A stretch of 41,030 bases of DNA from Rosenbergiella nectarea (lineage in GTDB: Bacteria; Pseudomonadota; Gammaproteobacteria; Enterobacterales; Enterobacteriaceae). The notes below the pieces were generated by a model that worked only from the letters and a program-made list of their open reading frames with translations, did no database searches and had not been told where the DNA came from. The stretch spans positions 1-41,030 of the forward strand of contig NZ_FOGC01000017.1 in the NCBI RefSeq assembly GCF_900111105.1, given 5' to 3'. The position numbers were made by a program, and so were the translations under genes. Numbering within the stretch: the first letter of the stretch is position 1; each line of letters begins with the position of its first letter. Of this stretch, positions 21,244 to 29,580 are shown one piece after another.

Positions 21244-21489
21244 TCAATAAAACCAATCGTCGGCACTTTCCCAAGTGTTTTGTAGGGTGTTCTCCACAAA
21301 TTTTTTTGCTTTATCTTTATCTGGGGCTCTAAGGACTGACAAACTGTCATTACTAGATGGTTTGACAATAACTTCTACATCAGGATAAACAATGCCTACT
21401 CTCTTTGTCATCTCGCGTTGTAAAGCCTCCAAAGATCCTACCGGCATCATTTTTACTTTATCTTTAGAAATTTTTATTTCAACAATCAT
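21244..21489 (-). CDS. DinI-like DNA-damage-inducible protein
   Basis: The 81-residue protein matches E. coli DinI in size and pattern: MIVEIKISKD at the start, a helix with LQREMTKRVGIVYPDVEVIV, and the diagnostic end LQNTWESADDWFY (E. coli LQETWESADDWF). DinI binds RecA and tunes RecA filament stability and LexA/UmuD cleavage; phage members often help prophage induction or regulate it. GGAGATGG precedes ATG 21489, and a good LexA box lies 37 bases upstream, so it should be SOS-induced. Confidence 0.9.
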   Translation of the reverse strand: MIVEIKISKDKVKMMPVGSLEALQREMTKRVGIVYPDVEVIVKPSSNDSLSVLRAPDKDKAKKFVENTLQNTWESADDWFY

Positions 21490-21525
21490 TTTTCCATCTC
21501 CACACTAAAATTCAGCGCAATAGTA

Positions 21526-21541
21526 CTGTATTCACATACAG
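21526..21541 (-). promoter_or_regulatory. LexA (SOS) box of the dinI-like gene
   Basis: CTGTATTCACATACAG (plus strand) has the exact CTGT-N8-ACAG form of a LexA operator. It is centred about 45 bases before the dinI-like start and no other gene start lies nearby except the integrase stop. Confidence 0.85.
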
Positions 21542-21563
21542 TATCAATATTGAGGGGGAATTT

Positions 21564-22643
21564 TTATTTTTTCGAAATTTGATATTTATCATGCAGAGAT
21601 TTAGGATAAAGCTCGGTATATACTTGCCAAAGCACGTTCAAAGACCTGTGTCCTGTAACTTGAGCTACTTCTTCAATACTAAATCCAGCTTCAAATAACC
21701 TACTGGCACCCTCTCTTCTTAAGTCATGATAACGAAGATCATCAATACCTAGTTTATTTCTAACTCTCTGAAATCCTGCAGAAACAGATCTTGAGTTGTA
21801 GGGGAATATAAGATCGCTAGTTTTAGGCTGCTTTTGAGCTATGTCCCAAGCATCGCCAAGTAAAGGGACAAGCATATGGTTCCCTGCCTTTTTCCTTGGG
21901 TCTTTCCTATCTCTTACAATAACTGCTTTCTGATTTTCATCAATATCGTCCCATCGGATCTTACATACTTCTCCAATTCTCATGCAGCTAAGGATAGAAA
22001 AATTAAGAATATCAACGAAAGGGATTTTTGCAGAAGCGTGATCACCTCTAGCCTCAAGACCAGCTAATAATTTATCTAATTCGTCACTTACAGGACGCCT
22101 ACTGCGTCGTTTTGATTTTCCAATCAAACCCATTTGGAGGAGAATTGGCCTTGCATCTATAACAGGATTATTTGTGTAGTCGATACCGTAAACTGGTTTT
22201 GCTGACACAAGAACAGAAGATAGATAACTAACATCGTGATTAACCGTAGATGGACCCGCACCGGCTGCGCTTCTATGTCGACAGTGGTCAATAACATGGT
22301 TAGCTGAAAATTCAGTAAGCTTGATTTCAGAAATATCGCAGTCCAACAACATATTCAGTACATAACGTTTTGTCCTACCTGATTTACCACCAAGATTAGG
22401 ATCATTAATATAGCGCTTTAATAAGCCACCGACTGTAATTTTGTTTGAGTCGTTGGCAACAGGCACCCCATTTGTTTCTAAATCGGATACCCTGCTGGCA
22501 CCCCACGTTTTTGCATGAGCCTGTTTACTGAACGTTCGGTTCTCCCTGTATACATATTTACCACCTTCTTTAACACCTACGGTGCATCGATATCTCAAAG
22601 TACCATCGGCCCGTTGACGTTTTTCTATGCTATAGTAAGCCAT
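21564..22643 (-). CDS. int: Tyrosine integrase, dusA-associated type
   Basis: The 359-residue protein starts MAYYSIEKRQRADGTLRYRC at ATG 22643, behind GAGGAAAA; a longer frame back to 22721 lacks a ribosome site. The C-terminal catalytic domain has the R of CMRIGEVCKIRW, the H-x-x-R of YHDLRREGASRLFEAG, the H of VTGHRSLNV and the nucleophile Tyr in VYTELYPKSL. The gene lies next to the 5' end of dusA and is transcribed away from it, the arrangement described for integrases that target dusA. It should catalyse integration and, with an excisionase that I do not see here, excision. Confidence 0.93.
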   Translation of the reverse strand: MAYYSIEKRQRADGTLRYRCTVGVKEGGKYVYRENRTFSKQAHAKTWGASRVSDLETNGVPVANDSNKITVGGLLKRYINDPNLGGKSGRTKRYVLNMLLDCDISEIKLTEFSANHVIDHCRHRSAAGAGPSTVNHDVSYLSSVLVSAKPVYGIDYTNNPVIDARPILLQMGLIGKSKRRSRRPVSDELDKLLAGLEARGDHASAKIPFVDILNFSILSCMRIGEVCKIRWDDIDENQKAVIVRDRKDPRKKAGNHMLVPLLGDAWDIAQKQPKTSDLIFPYNSRSVSAGFQRVRNKLGIDDLRYHDLRREGASRLFEAGFSIEEVAQVTGHRSLNVLWQVYTELYPKSLHDKYQISKK

Positions 22644-22830
22644 GATTTTCCTCTGCCTTTGCTCAGCACCCCATTTGCTAGGGGTGCTGTTGGGGGTGCT
22701 GACAAAGAAAAAATACGACAAAATGATAAAAAATGCACGAAAATAAAGAATTAAACAAACCTAGTTGTAGCAGCTTAATTAGCGGTGCAACGCCACTTTA
22801 TCCCAGTAATCGTTTTTCCGTTGCCCCGAT
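22644..22830. other. Right prophage junction (att region) at the 5' end of dusA
   Basis: Between the integrase start and the conserved dusA text ([16 protein letters not shown], from about 22808) phage sequence passes into host sequence. dusA-integrating elements use the 5' part of this gene as attB and rebuild its start. I cannot fix the crossover because the partner copy on the left side (near 15470) is not visible by eye, in line with loss of the left end. Confidence 0.45.
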
Positions 22831-23785
22831 GCTCGATTGGACCGATCGCCACTGTCGCTATTTTTTACGACAACTGACACAACACAGTCTGTTGTATACC
22901 GAAATGGTGACCACTGGTGCGATTATCCATGGTAAAGGCGATTATTTGGCTTACAGTGACGAGGAGCATCCGGTTTGTCTGCAACTTGGAGGCAGTGATC
23001 CGCACGATCTCGCCCATGCGGCGCGTCTTGCCGAAGCCCGTGGTTATGATGAAATTAACTTAAATGTTGGATGTCCTTCTGACCGAGTACAAAATGGTCG
23101 CTTTGGTGCCTGTCTGATGGCCGATGCTACGTTGGTAGCGGAGGGGATTAAGGCGATGAAAGATGCGGTTTCTATTCCCGTAACGGTTAAAACACGTATC
23201 GGTATTGATGAGCAAGACAGCTATGCGTTTCTCTGTGATTTTATTGGCACTGTGGCTGACCGTGGCGAGTGCGATACTTTCATTATCCATGCCCGTAAGG
23301 CATGGTTATCAGGGCTAAGCCCTAAACAAAATCGAGAGATCCCGCCACTAGATTATCCGCGAGTGTATCAGCTGAAGCAGGATTTCCCGCAGCTTACACT
23401 GGCGATAAACGGGGGGATTAAAACGATCGAAGAAGCTAAAGAACATCTGAATCATGTCGATGGTGTGATGATCGGCCGCGAAGCCTATCAAAATCCAGGC
23501 ATGTTAGTGGATATAGATCGCCAACTGTTCGGTTCTACGACGCCGAGTGTCGATTGTGTGGCGGCGGTTGAGGCGATGTACCCCTACATTGAAAAAGAGT
23601 TAGCGCAGGGGACTTACTTGGGGCATATCACTCGCCATATGTTAGGCCTATTCCAAGGTATCCCGGGATCACGTCAATGGCGACGCCATTTAAGTGAGAA
23701 CGCCCACAAAGCAGGGGCGGATGTCTCGGTGTTAGAACAAGCCTTGGCTAAAGTCTCACAGCAATACCGAGAAAGTGTGAGTTAA
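22733..23785 (+). CDS. dusA: tRNA-dihydrouridine(20/20a) synthase
   Basis: DusA reduces uridine to dihydrouridine at positions 20/20a in the D loop of tRNA, using FMN and NADPH. The 350-residue product has [12 protein letters not shown], the catalytic Cys114 in [20 protein letters not shown], and the FMN-binding [20 protein letters not shown]. The first ~25 residues ([14 protein letters not shown]...) are not conserved and may be supplied by the inserted prophage, which rebuilds the start. A terminator follows. pspG, which lies between dusA and qor in E. coli, is absent. Confidence 0.96.
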   Translation: MHENKELNKPSCSSLISGATPLYPSNRFSVAPMLDWTDRHCRYFLRQLTQHSLLYTEMVTTGAIIHGKGDYLAYSDEEHPVCLQLGGSDPHDLAHAARLAEARGYDEINLNVGCPSDRVQNGRFGACLMADATLVAEGIKAMKDAVSIPVTVKTRIGIDEQDSYAFLCDFIGTVADRGECDTFIIHARKAWLSGLSPKQNREIPPLDYPRVYQLKQDFPQLTLAINGGIKTIEEAKEHLNHVDGVMIGREAYQNPGMLVDIDRQLFGSTTPSVDCVAAVEAMYPYIEKELAQGTYLGHITRHMLGLFQGIPGSRQWRRHLSENAHKAGADVSVLEQALAKVSQQYRESVS

Positions 23786-23877
23786 GTTAAGTTTTTCTTA
23801 ATTGAATTCTGTAATGATGTTGGGTAAGCGCTTGTGTATTCATGTGCCCTGTAACCCTACATTTTTACAGTAAAATC

Positions 23878-23901
23878 GCCTCCCATTCGGGAGGCTTTTT
23901 T
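23878..23901 (+). terminator. dusA terminator
   Basis: The stem GCCTCCC/GGGAGGC with loop ATTC is followed by TTTTTTAT, 90 bases after dusA and overlapping the stop codon of the opposing qor gene. Confidence 0.88.
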
Positions 23902-24883
23902 ATGGGATCAGCAAGCATGCCCCGGTGGTTGTACGGCTCTCTAATGCGCGATGTGCTTGTGTTGCGTCACGTAGGGAAAATTGTTGGCTGGCAGGTACAC
24001 TGACCTCAATTTTCCCTGCAATGATTAGGTCGAACAGTGCGGCGCCGGCCTGATCAAGTTGTTCAGGGGTGGTAAGATAGCCGTTAAGGGAGGGACGTGT
24101 CACAAATAATGACCCTTTTTGATTGAGTATGGCTAAATCAACCCCTGTCACCGGTCCAGATGCATTACCAAAACTGACTAACAGACCGCGCGGTTGCAAG
24201 CAGTCTAACGAAGCTTGCCACGTTGCTTTCCCTACAGAGTCGTACACTACAGGCACTTTCTGCCCAGCGGTCAGTTCACTGACACGTTTTGCGATATCTT
24301 CCTTCGACGTGTTGAGAGTGGCCCAAGCGCCGGCTTCTCGTGCCCGCTGTGCTTTACTTTCTGAACTCACACCGCCAATCAGCTTGGCTCCCAAGGCTTT
24401 CGCCCATTGGCAAGCAATCAGGCCTACGCCCCCGGCTGCGGCATGAAACAAAAGGGTTTCGCCCGGTTGCACTTTATGAGTCATATGGAATAAATAATAG
24501 ACGGTTAACCCTTTTAAAAATGACGCGGCAGCACTCTGGTAACTGATCGCTTCGGGCAGGATTACGGCTTTTGATTGATCGACATGATGGTATTCGCTGT
24601 AGGCGCCTAAACCTGACTGGCAGTAGACGACACGGTCCCCAACCTTAAAACGTGTTACCCGGCTTCCCACGCCGACTACCTCACCCGCAGCTTCTGAGCC
24701 TAATCCCGAAGGGAATTGACTGACGGGATAAAGGCCACTGCGCACATAAGTATCGATATAGTTGAGGCCGATGGCATGGTGGCGAACGATAATTTCGGTC
24801 TCCATCGGTTGGTCGACATCATAAGGGACCCAACGCAATACTTCTGGCCCGCCATGCTGGGGGAATTCAATACGATTTGCCAT
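23900..24883 (-). CDS. qorA: NADPH:quinone oxidoreductase
   Basis: This zinc-independent medium-chain dehydrogenase reduces quinones with NADPH in the cytoplasm. The 327-residue product (same length as E. coli QorA) starts MANRIEFPQHGGPEVLRWVP and has the nucleotide-binding glycine motif AAAGGVGLIACQWAKALGA at about residues 146–164. It is convergent with dusA and divergent from dnaB, as in E. coli. Confidence 0.95.
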   Translation of the reverse strand: MANRIEFPQHGGPEVLRWVPYDVDQPMETEIIVRHHAIGLNYIDTYVRSGLYPVSQFPSGLGSEAAGEVVGVGSRVTRFKVGDRVVYCQSGLGAYSEYHHVDQSKAVILPEAISYQSAAASFLKGLTVYYLFHMTHKVQPGETLLFHAAAGGVGLIACQWAKALGAKLIGGVSSESKAQRAREAGAWATLNTSKEDIAKRVSELTAGQKVPVVYDSVGKATWQASLDCLQPRGLLVSFGNASGPVTGVDLAILNQKGSLFVTRPSLNGYLTTPEQLDQAGAALFDLIIAGKIEVSVPASQQFSLRDATQAHRALESRTTTGACLLIP

Positions 24884-24988
24884 AAATTCTCCAAAAGGAT
24901 AGGGGAGGTTTCCCCAAGACTTGGGGCGACAATCAGCGCGAAAACCGTATAATGGGCTCGCCCCTTACTGACGACTGGTATCAATACT

Positions 24989-26392
24989 ATGGCAGGAAAT
25001 AAACCCTCTAACAAACCGACGCCTCAAGATAAGCAGCTTGAGGGGATAAAAATGCCACCACACTCTGTGGAGGCTGAACAATCGGTCTTAGGCGGGCTGA
25101 TGCTCGATAATGAGCGCTGGGACAATGTTTCAGAGCGCGTTGTTGCTGAAGATTTCTATAGCCGCCCCCATCGTCTCATTTTCTCTGAGATGCACCGTCT
25201 ACTGGAACAAGGGCAACCCATTGATCTGATCACGCTATCGGAATCCCTTGAGCTGCGTGGCGAACTGGAGCTATCCGGTGGCTTTGCCTACCTCGCCGAG
25301 CTTGCAAAAAATACCCCCAGCGCTGCCAACATCGGCGCCTATGCAGACATTGTCCGTGAACGTGCGGTCGTGCGTGAGATGATCTCGGTCGCCAACGAGA
25401 TCGCCGATGCCGGTTTTGATCCTCAAGGACGCTCTAGCGAAGATCTTCTGGATCTTGCCGAATCGAGCGTGTTTAAGATCGCCGAAAAGCGGGCGAATAA
25501 GAACGAAGGCCCGCAAAATATCGAGCAAATCCTTGAAGCTACGATCAATCGTATCGAAGCCTTGGTTTCAACCCCTCATGATGGAGTCACCGGGGTCGAT
25601 ACGGGGTATCAAGACCTGAACAAGAAAACCGCGGGTTTACAGGGATCCGATCTGATTATCGTCGCGGCCCGCCCATCGATGGGTAAGACGACCTTCGCCA
25701 TGAACCTCTGCGAGAATGCGGCGATGTTACAAGATAAGCCGGTATTAATCTTCAGCTTAGAGATGCCAAGCGAACAGCTGATGATGCGTATGCTGGCTTC
25801 CTTATCGCGTGTCGATCAGACCAAGATTAGGACCGGACAACTCGACGATGAGGATTGGGCGCGTATCTCCGCAACAATGGGGATTCTGTTAGAGAAAAAG
25901 AATATTTTTATTGATGATGCCTCAGGTCTGACCCCAACCGAAGTTCGTTCACGTGCACGCAGAATCTATCGGGAAAATAATGGGTTAAGTATGATCATGA
26001 TCGATTACCTACAATTGATGCGTGTTCCTGCACTGACCGAAAACCGGACCTTAGAGATTGCTGAAATCTCACGCTCATTGAAAGCACTGGCCAAAGAACT
26101 GAATGTGCCAGTGGTTGCGTTATCACAGTTGAACCGTTCATTGGAGCAACGGGCAGATAAACGCCCGGTAAACTCAGATCTGCGTGAGTCAGGATCGATT
26201 GAGCAGGATGCCGACTTGATCATGTTTATTTATCGTGACGAGGTGTATCACGAAAACAGCGATCTGAAAGGTATCGCTGAAATTATTATTGGTAAGCAGA
26301 GGAATGGTCCCATTGGTACGGTACGACTGACCTTTAATGGACAATGGTCACGTTTTGATAACTATGCTGGACCGGATTACGACGAAGAATAG
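24989..26392 (+). CDS. dnaB: Replicative DNA helicase
   Basis: DnaB is the hexameric 5'-3' helicase of the replication fork. The 467-residue product (E. coli 471) has the N-terminal primase-interacting domain (MPPHSVEAEQSVLGGLMLDN), a Walker A motif ARPSMGKTTFAMN at about residues 226–238, Walker B in MIMIDYLQLM, and the DnaB motifs NRSLEQRADKRPVNSDLRES and GKQRNGPIGTV. In E. coli alr and tyrB follow; here tyrB follows and alr is missing. Confidence 0.98.
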   Translation: MAGNKPSNKPTPQDKQLEGIKMPPHSVEAEQSVLGGLMLDNERWDNVSERVVAEDFYSRPHRLIFSEMHRLLEQGQPIDLITLSESLELRGELELSGGFAYLAELAKNTPSAANIGAYADIVRERAVVREMISVANEIADAGFDPQGRSSEDLLDLAESSVFKIAEKRANKNEGPQNIEQILEATINRIEALVSTPHDGVTGVDTGYQDLNKKTAGLQGSDLIIVAARPSMGKTTFAMNLCENAAMLQDKPVLIFSLEMPSEQLMMRMLASLSRVDQTKIRTGQLDDEDWARISATMGILLEKKNIFIDDASGLTPTEVRSRARRIYRENNGLSMIMIDYLQLMRVPALTENRTLEIAEISRSLKALAKELNVPVVALSQLNRSLEQRADKRPVNSDLRESGSIEQDADLIMFIYRDEVYHENSDLKGIAEIIIGKQRNGPIGTVRLTFNGQWSRFDNYAGPDYDEE

Positions 26393-26520
26393 TGACGGCG
26401 TAGACCTAAAGTTTACTTTTGCGAGATTGCATCTTCTTTCTTGATGCAAATGATAATAAGGTAGGGTAACGCTAACCACGGCGCTTATCGTATTTCAGCC
26501 CCCTGATGGAGATTTCTACT

Positions 26521-27705
26521 GTGTTTCAGAATGTTGATGCTTACGCTGGCGATCCAATCTTGTCGCTAATGGAAAAATTCAAACAAGACCCGCGTGACGA
26601 AAAAGTTAACCTAAGTATTGGTCTGTACTATACCGAAGAAGGTATTATCCCGCAGCTCAACGCCGTTGCTGAGGCTGAGACGCGTTTACAATCATCCATC
26701 AACGAAGCATCGGTTTATCTGCCGATGGAAGGTTTGGCTAATTATCGTCAAGCTGTGGGACAACTGCTTTTCGGTGCGCAGGCGGATGCCGCAAAAATCG
26801 CGACGATTCAAACCTTAGGGGGCTCAGGGGCATTGAAAGTCGGCGCTGATTTCCTTAAACGTTATTTCCCGGAATCTGAGGTGTGGGTGAGTGACCCAAC
26901 CTGGGAAAACCATATTGCCATCTTCAATGGCGCTGGATTCCCGGTACATACTTACCCTTGGTACGATGCCGCCACGCAAGGCGTTAATTTTAGCGGGTTC
27001 ATCGAAAAACTAAAAAGCTTGCCAGAACAGAGCATCGTCTTGCTACACCCGTGCTGCCATAACCCTACTGGTGCCGATCTTACCGATGCACAATGGGATG
27101 AAACCATTGCTCTGCTTAAAGCACGTAAGTTAATTCCTTTTATGGACATCGCTTATCAAGGCTTTGGCGCAGGTCTCGAGGCGGATTGTTATGCGATCCG
27201 TCAAGCGGCCCAGCAAGGTTTACCGGTTATCGTCAGTAACTCATTCTCGAAAATCTTCTCGCTTTACGGTGAACGTGTGGGGGGCTTATCTGTCGCCTGT
27301 GACAGCAGTGAAGAAGCCGACCGCGTATTAGGGCAACTCAAAGCGGCGGTACGTCGCAATTACTCTAGCCCACCTGCGTTTGGCGCTAAAGTGGTCGCCA
27401 CGATTCTGACGGATGAGTCATTATTCGCAGATTGGAAAGCAGAACTCGACGCAATGCGCGTGCGTATTTTAGCGATGCGTGAAGCCTTAGTGACCGCGTT
27501 ACAACAAAAAATCCCTAGCAAGGATTTCAGTTTCTTAACCCGTCAACGAGGTATGTTCAGTTATACCGGTTTGAGCCAAGAACAAGTCGTTCGCTTACGT
27601 GAAGAGTTTGGTGTGTATCTACTCGGCAGTGGAAGAATGTGTATGGCAGGGTTGAACCAGAAAAATATTGAAAAAGTCGCTTCGGCAATGGCTGCAGTGA
27701 TGTAA
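26521..27705 (+). CDS. tyrB: Aromatic-amino-acid aminotransferase
   Basis: TyrB is a PLP enzyme that makes tyrosine and phenylalanine from their keto acids and also acts on aspartate and leucine precursors. I use the GTG at 26521 ([14 protein letters not shown]; 394 residues, E. coli 397), with GGAG upstream; E. coli tyrB also starts with GTG. Text includes [18 protein letters not shown], the PLP lysine in [19 protein letters not shown], and [15 protein letters not shown]. The last ~55 codons and the terminator lie inside a repeat that recurs 1840 bases downstream. The second copy differs by few bases. Confidence 0.97.
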   Translation: MFQNVDAYAGDPILSLMEKFKQDPRDEKVNLSIGLYYTEEGIIPQLNAVAEAETRLQSSINEASVYLPMEGLANYRQAVGQLLFGAQADAAKIATIQTLGGSGALKVGADFLKRYFPESEVWVSDPTWENHIAIFNGAGFPVHTYPWYDAATQGVNFSGFIEKLKSLPEQSIVLLHPCCHNPTGADLTDAQWDETIALLKARKLIPFMDIAYQGFGAGLEADCYAIRQAAQQGLPVIVSNSFSKIFSLYGERVGGLSVACDSSEEADRVLGQLKAAVRRNYSSPPAFGAKVVATILTDESLFADWKAELDAMRVRILAMREALVTALQQKIPSKDFSFLTRQRGMFSYTGLSQEQVVRLREEFGVYLLGSGRMCMAGLNQKNIEKVASAMAAVM

Positions 27706-27812
27706 GAAGTCGGGCGCCTGAGGCGCCCTTTTTAGGATGGTTATTGAGCTGAAAGGTCGATACGTACCAAACTATCAGGGCCTTTGGCGGAATAGTCTTT
27801 ATTGAATTCTTG
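27541..27812. repeat. Left copy of a ~272-bp direct repeat flanking the muramidase cassette
   Basis: This stretch contains the end of tyrB, its terminator and the last ~65 bases (minus strand) of the beta-propeller gene that lies at 29581. It aligns without gaps to 29381–29652 at a constant offset of 1840 bases. From 27581 to about 27803 I count five differences. Before that (27552–27580) similarity is patchy, with GTCAACGAGG and TTCAGTTATAC shared. After 27808 the sequence leaves the gene, so this copy of the propeller gene is only a stub. Confidence 0.9.
27712..27735 (+). terminator. tyrB terminator
   Basis: The stem GGGCGCCT/AGGCGCCC followed by TTTTTA starts six bases after the tyrB stop. 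It is duplicated at 29552–29575 as part of the direct repeat. Confidence 0.88.
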
Positions 27813-27923
27813 TTAATTTTACTATCGCTGAGTATCGAGCAAATATAAAAATAGGTGCGGTGACAGTGTCATTTCCGTGATACAACGAGATTGCTAGCCA
27901 CTTCGTGGTTTAGTCACGTGTCG

Positions 27924-28385
27924 TTAACCATCGGAAAGATCAGGGTGTACCATTCTGATTTCGTCTATACGCCTTATTCCCATATTTATCAGACAACTTA
28001 ACAATATTGCGCCATAACCCTCAATGCCTTCCGCTCCCGTGCTGGCAGATTTACAGTAGTCTTGTCGATAGGCCGACCATAAATTTTGGCTACGAATGAA
28101 AGCGTCTCTCATCTCTTCCCTTTGTTTTTTCTCTCCCATCCACCACTGGCTGTAATCGTAATGTGAAATTTCATTTAATTTTTCCTGATAGATGGTATTT
28201 AATTTTTTTTCTGTTAATTCACTTAAAGACCCCAGACATTCACTATTATTATCACCATACTTTTCTATACAGGCAGAAATATTCTTATTATCGACGATAG
28301 ATCCTGAGTTTGATTTAGCGTAAGAATTAATAGTGAAAGCTGAAAATACCGTGCAGAAAATATAATAGAAAAAAAATCTCATCAT
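27924..28385 (-). CDS. Secreted LprI/DUF1311-family protein, candidate immunity to muramidase
   Basis: The 153-residue protein has a hydrophobic signal peptide (MMRFFFYYIFCTVFSAFTIN, cut after SYA) and a classic DUF1311 core: CIEKYGDNNSECLG, then LTEKKLNTIYQEKLNEI, RSQNLWSAYRQDYC and a final cysteine before IRRIDEI. Members include LprI-type lysozyme inhibitors. Its start overlaps the stop of the upstream muramidase gene (ATGA). I infer that it protects the periplasmic cell wall of the producer against the partner muramidase. It is a clearer family member than the homologous protein at 19850–20269. Confidence 0.8.
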   Translation of the reverse strand: MMRFFFYYIFCTVFSAFTINSYAKSNSGSIVDNKNISACIEKYGDNNSECLGSLSELTEKKLNTIYQEKLNEISHYDYSQWWMGEKKQREEMRDAFIRSQNLWSAYRQDYCKSASTGAEGIEGYGAILLSCLINMGIRRIDEIRMVHPDLSDG

Positions 28386-29305
28386 TTACTCAGGCTCCTG
28401 ATTCTTATATCATTTCTTCTTTGGTCTCTACTTAACATCGGATCATTTTTGAGATAGCTTATAATGTCATTTCGGCTACCACCGCGTGCTATTATTCTTA
28501 CCATCTCAGGTGCTGACCTATTACCCTGATAGAGGGTATCGACAAATACATCACGTATCTCTTTATCGATTTGGTACCAAGTGGGCGCATTTGCCACGTG
28601 GCGTGAGTTTCTTAAATACACACCTTGTGCATAGTTCAGTTTCTCCCTATAGACTATATTAAAAAGTGTGATCTGTTGGGTATGAGTGATTTCACCAATA
28701 AGATAGCCATAAATTTTTATAAACTGTTCTGCCTGCCGACCTTTAAGGTGTGATGCTTTAGAGCATATAACTGCTTTATATTCTTCAATACCTGCCTGCC
28801 TAAGTGTTGAAAAAATCTCACCACTCGTACGATTCCCCATATCGTAACCTCGCCCGAGCGTGACACCGGATGAGAATGTTGAAGGCCAGTGTAATATTCT
28901 AGAAAAACTCGGATAATGTTGCTGCCTGAAAGGTACAACGGCGGTGATATAATCAAGTCCTTTAGCATCAAACGTTATCTGTCCCTCGCTTACTCGGAGA
29001 GAACCTGATGTCTGTTGTGGCCTCCTTCCAGGAGAGTACGCATTTTCCATCGCATAAATAAAGAAACTATCTGTGGGATGAATCAGCCCGGTAGGCGATA
29101 ATGTTAAAAGGCGTTGATACCATATTATCGCTTCATTGGTTTGCGAGCTGCATACACCATCTACACTGAGAGTTCTTCCGGTCGATAACGGGTACCCAGC
29201 ACCAATTATCATTTTCTGTATTGCTTTTACGTCATTAGGATTGTTAGTTCCACAGTTTCCAACAGTTCCTTTCAGCCGATAGATTCGCGGTTCCTGGTAC
29301 AGCAT
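28382..29305 (-). CDS. Peptidoglycan-binding plus pesticin-fold muramidase, candidate antibacterial effector
   Basis: The 307-residue protein has two parts. Residues ~20–85 look like a peptidoglycan-binding (PG_binding_1) domain: NDVKAIQKMIIGAGYPLSTG, then SVDGVCSSQTNEAIIWYQRL. Residues ~100–307 are a muramidase of the pesticin type, with SGVTLGRGYDMGNR holding Thr149 and Asp155 six apart, and Glu107 in VSEGQITFDAKG as likely acid. There is no signal peptide, PAAR or VgrG domain, so export would need a partner system (for example type VI secretion as cargo), which is not in the window. It is followed by a secreted LprI-like gene with ATGA overlap. The pair lies between two long direct repeats. 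A phage origin is possible but no phage genes adjoin it. Confidence 0.8.
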   Translation of the reverse strand: MLYQEPRIYRLKGTVGNCGTNNPNDVKAIQKMIIGAGYPLSTGRTLSVDGVCSSQTNEAIIWYQRLLTLSPTGLIHPTDSFFIYAMENAYSPGRRPQQTSGSLRVSEGQITFDAKGLDYITAVVPFRQQHYPSFSRILHWPSTFSSGVTLGRGYDMGNRTSGEIFSTLRQAGIEEYKAVICSKASHLKGRQAEQFIKIYGYLIGEITHTQQITLFNIVYREKLNYAQGVYLRNSRHVANAPTWYQIDKEIRDVFVDTLYQGNRSAPEMVRIIARGGSRNDIISYLKNDPMLSRDQRRNDIRIRSLSK

Positions 29306-29420
29306 TCAATGCTCCTTTTTGACTGTATTTCAATTCCATTTGATTAAGGCCTTAAAAATATTATTGCCAGCGAATGAGCCGGTCAACGAGGCCTATTCAG
29401 TTATACAACTTTGATCGCAT

Positions 29421-29545
29421 AACAAGTCGTTCGCTTACGTGAAGAGTTTGGTGTGTATCTACTCGGCAGTGGAAGAATGTGTATGGCAGGGTTGAACCAG
29501 AAAAATATTGAAAAAGTCGCTTCGGCGATGGCTGCAGTGATGTAA
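29421..29545 (+). pseudogene. Second copy of the tyrB 3' end
   Basis: Forty codons of tyrB (from about [15 protein letters not shown] to SAMAAVM and the stop) are repeated here without a promoter or start. The tyrB terminator follows at 29552–29575. It is part of the right direct repeat. Confidence 0.9.
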
Positions 29546-29551
29546 GAAATC

Positions 29552-29575
29552 GGGCGCCTGAGGCGCCCTTTTTAA
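29552..29575 (+). terminator. Duplicate of the tyrB terminator
   Basis: GGGCGCCT/AGGCGCCC plus TTTTTAA, the same hairpin as behind the complete tyrB. Here it can only serve to shield the propeller gene from transcription off the cassette side. Confidence 0.85.
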
Positions 29576-29580
29576 GGTGG

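Noticed and set aside
21087-21368. A 93-codon minus-strand frame overlapping the dinI-like gene
   Set aside because: It runs through a terminator palindrome and overlaps the well-supported DinI-like frame; considered a shadow.
15470-22830. Search by eye for a matching attL/attR core of the dusA prophage
   Set aside because: No copy of the dusA 5' text (around TCCGTTGCCCCGATGCTCGA) was visible near the left junction, so no att pair is reported.
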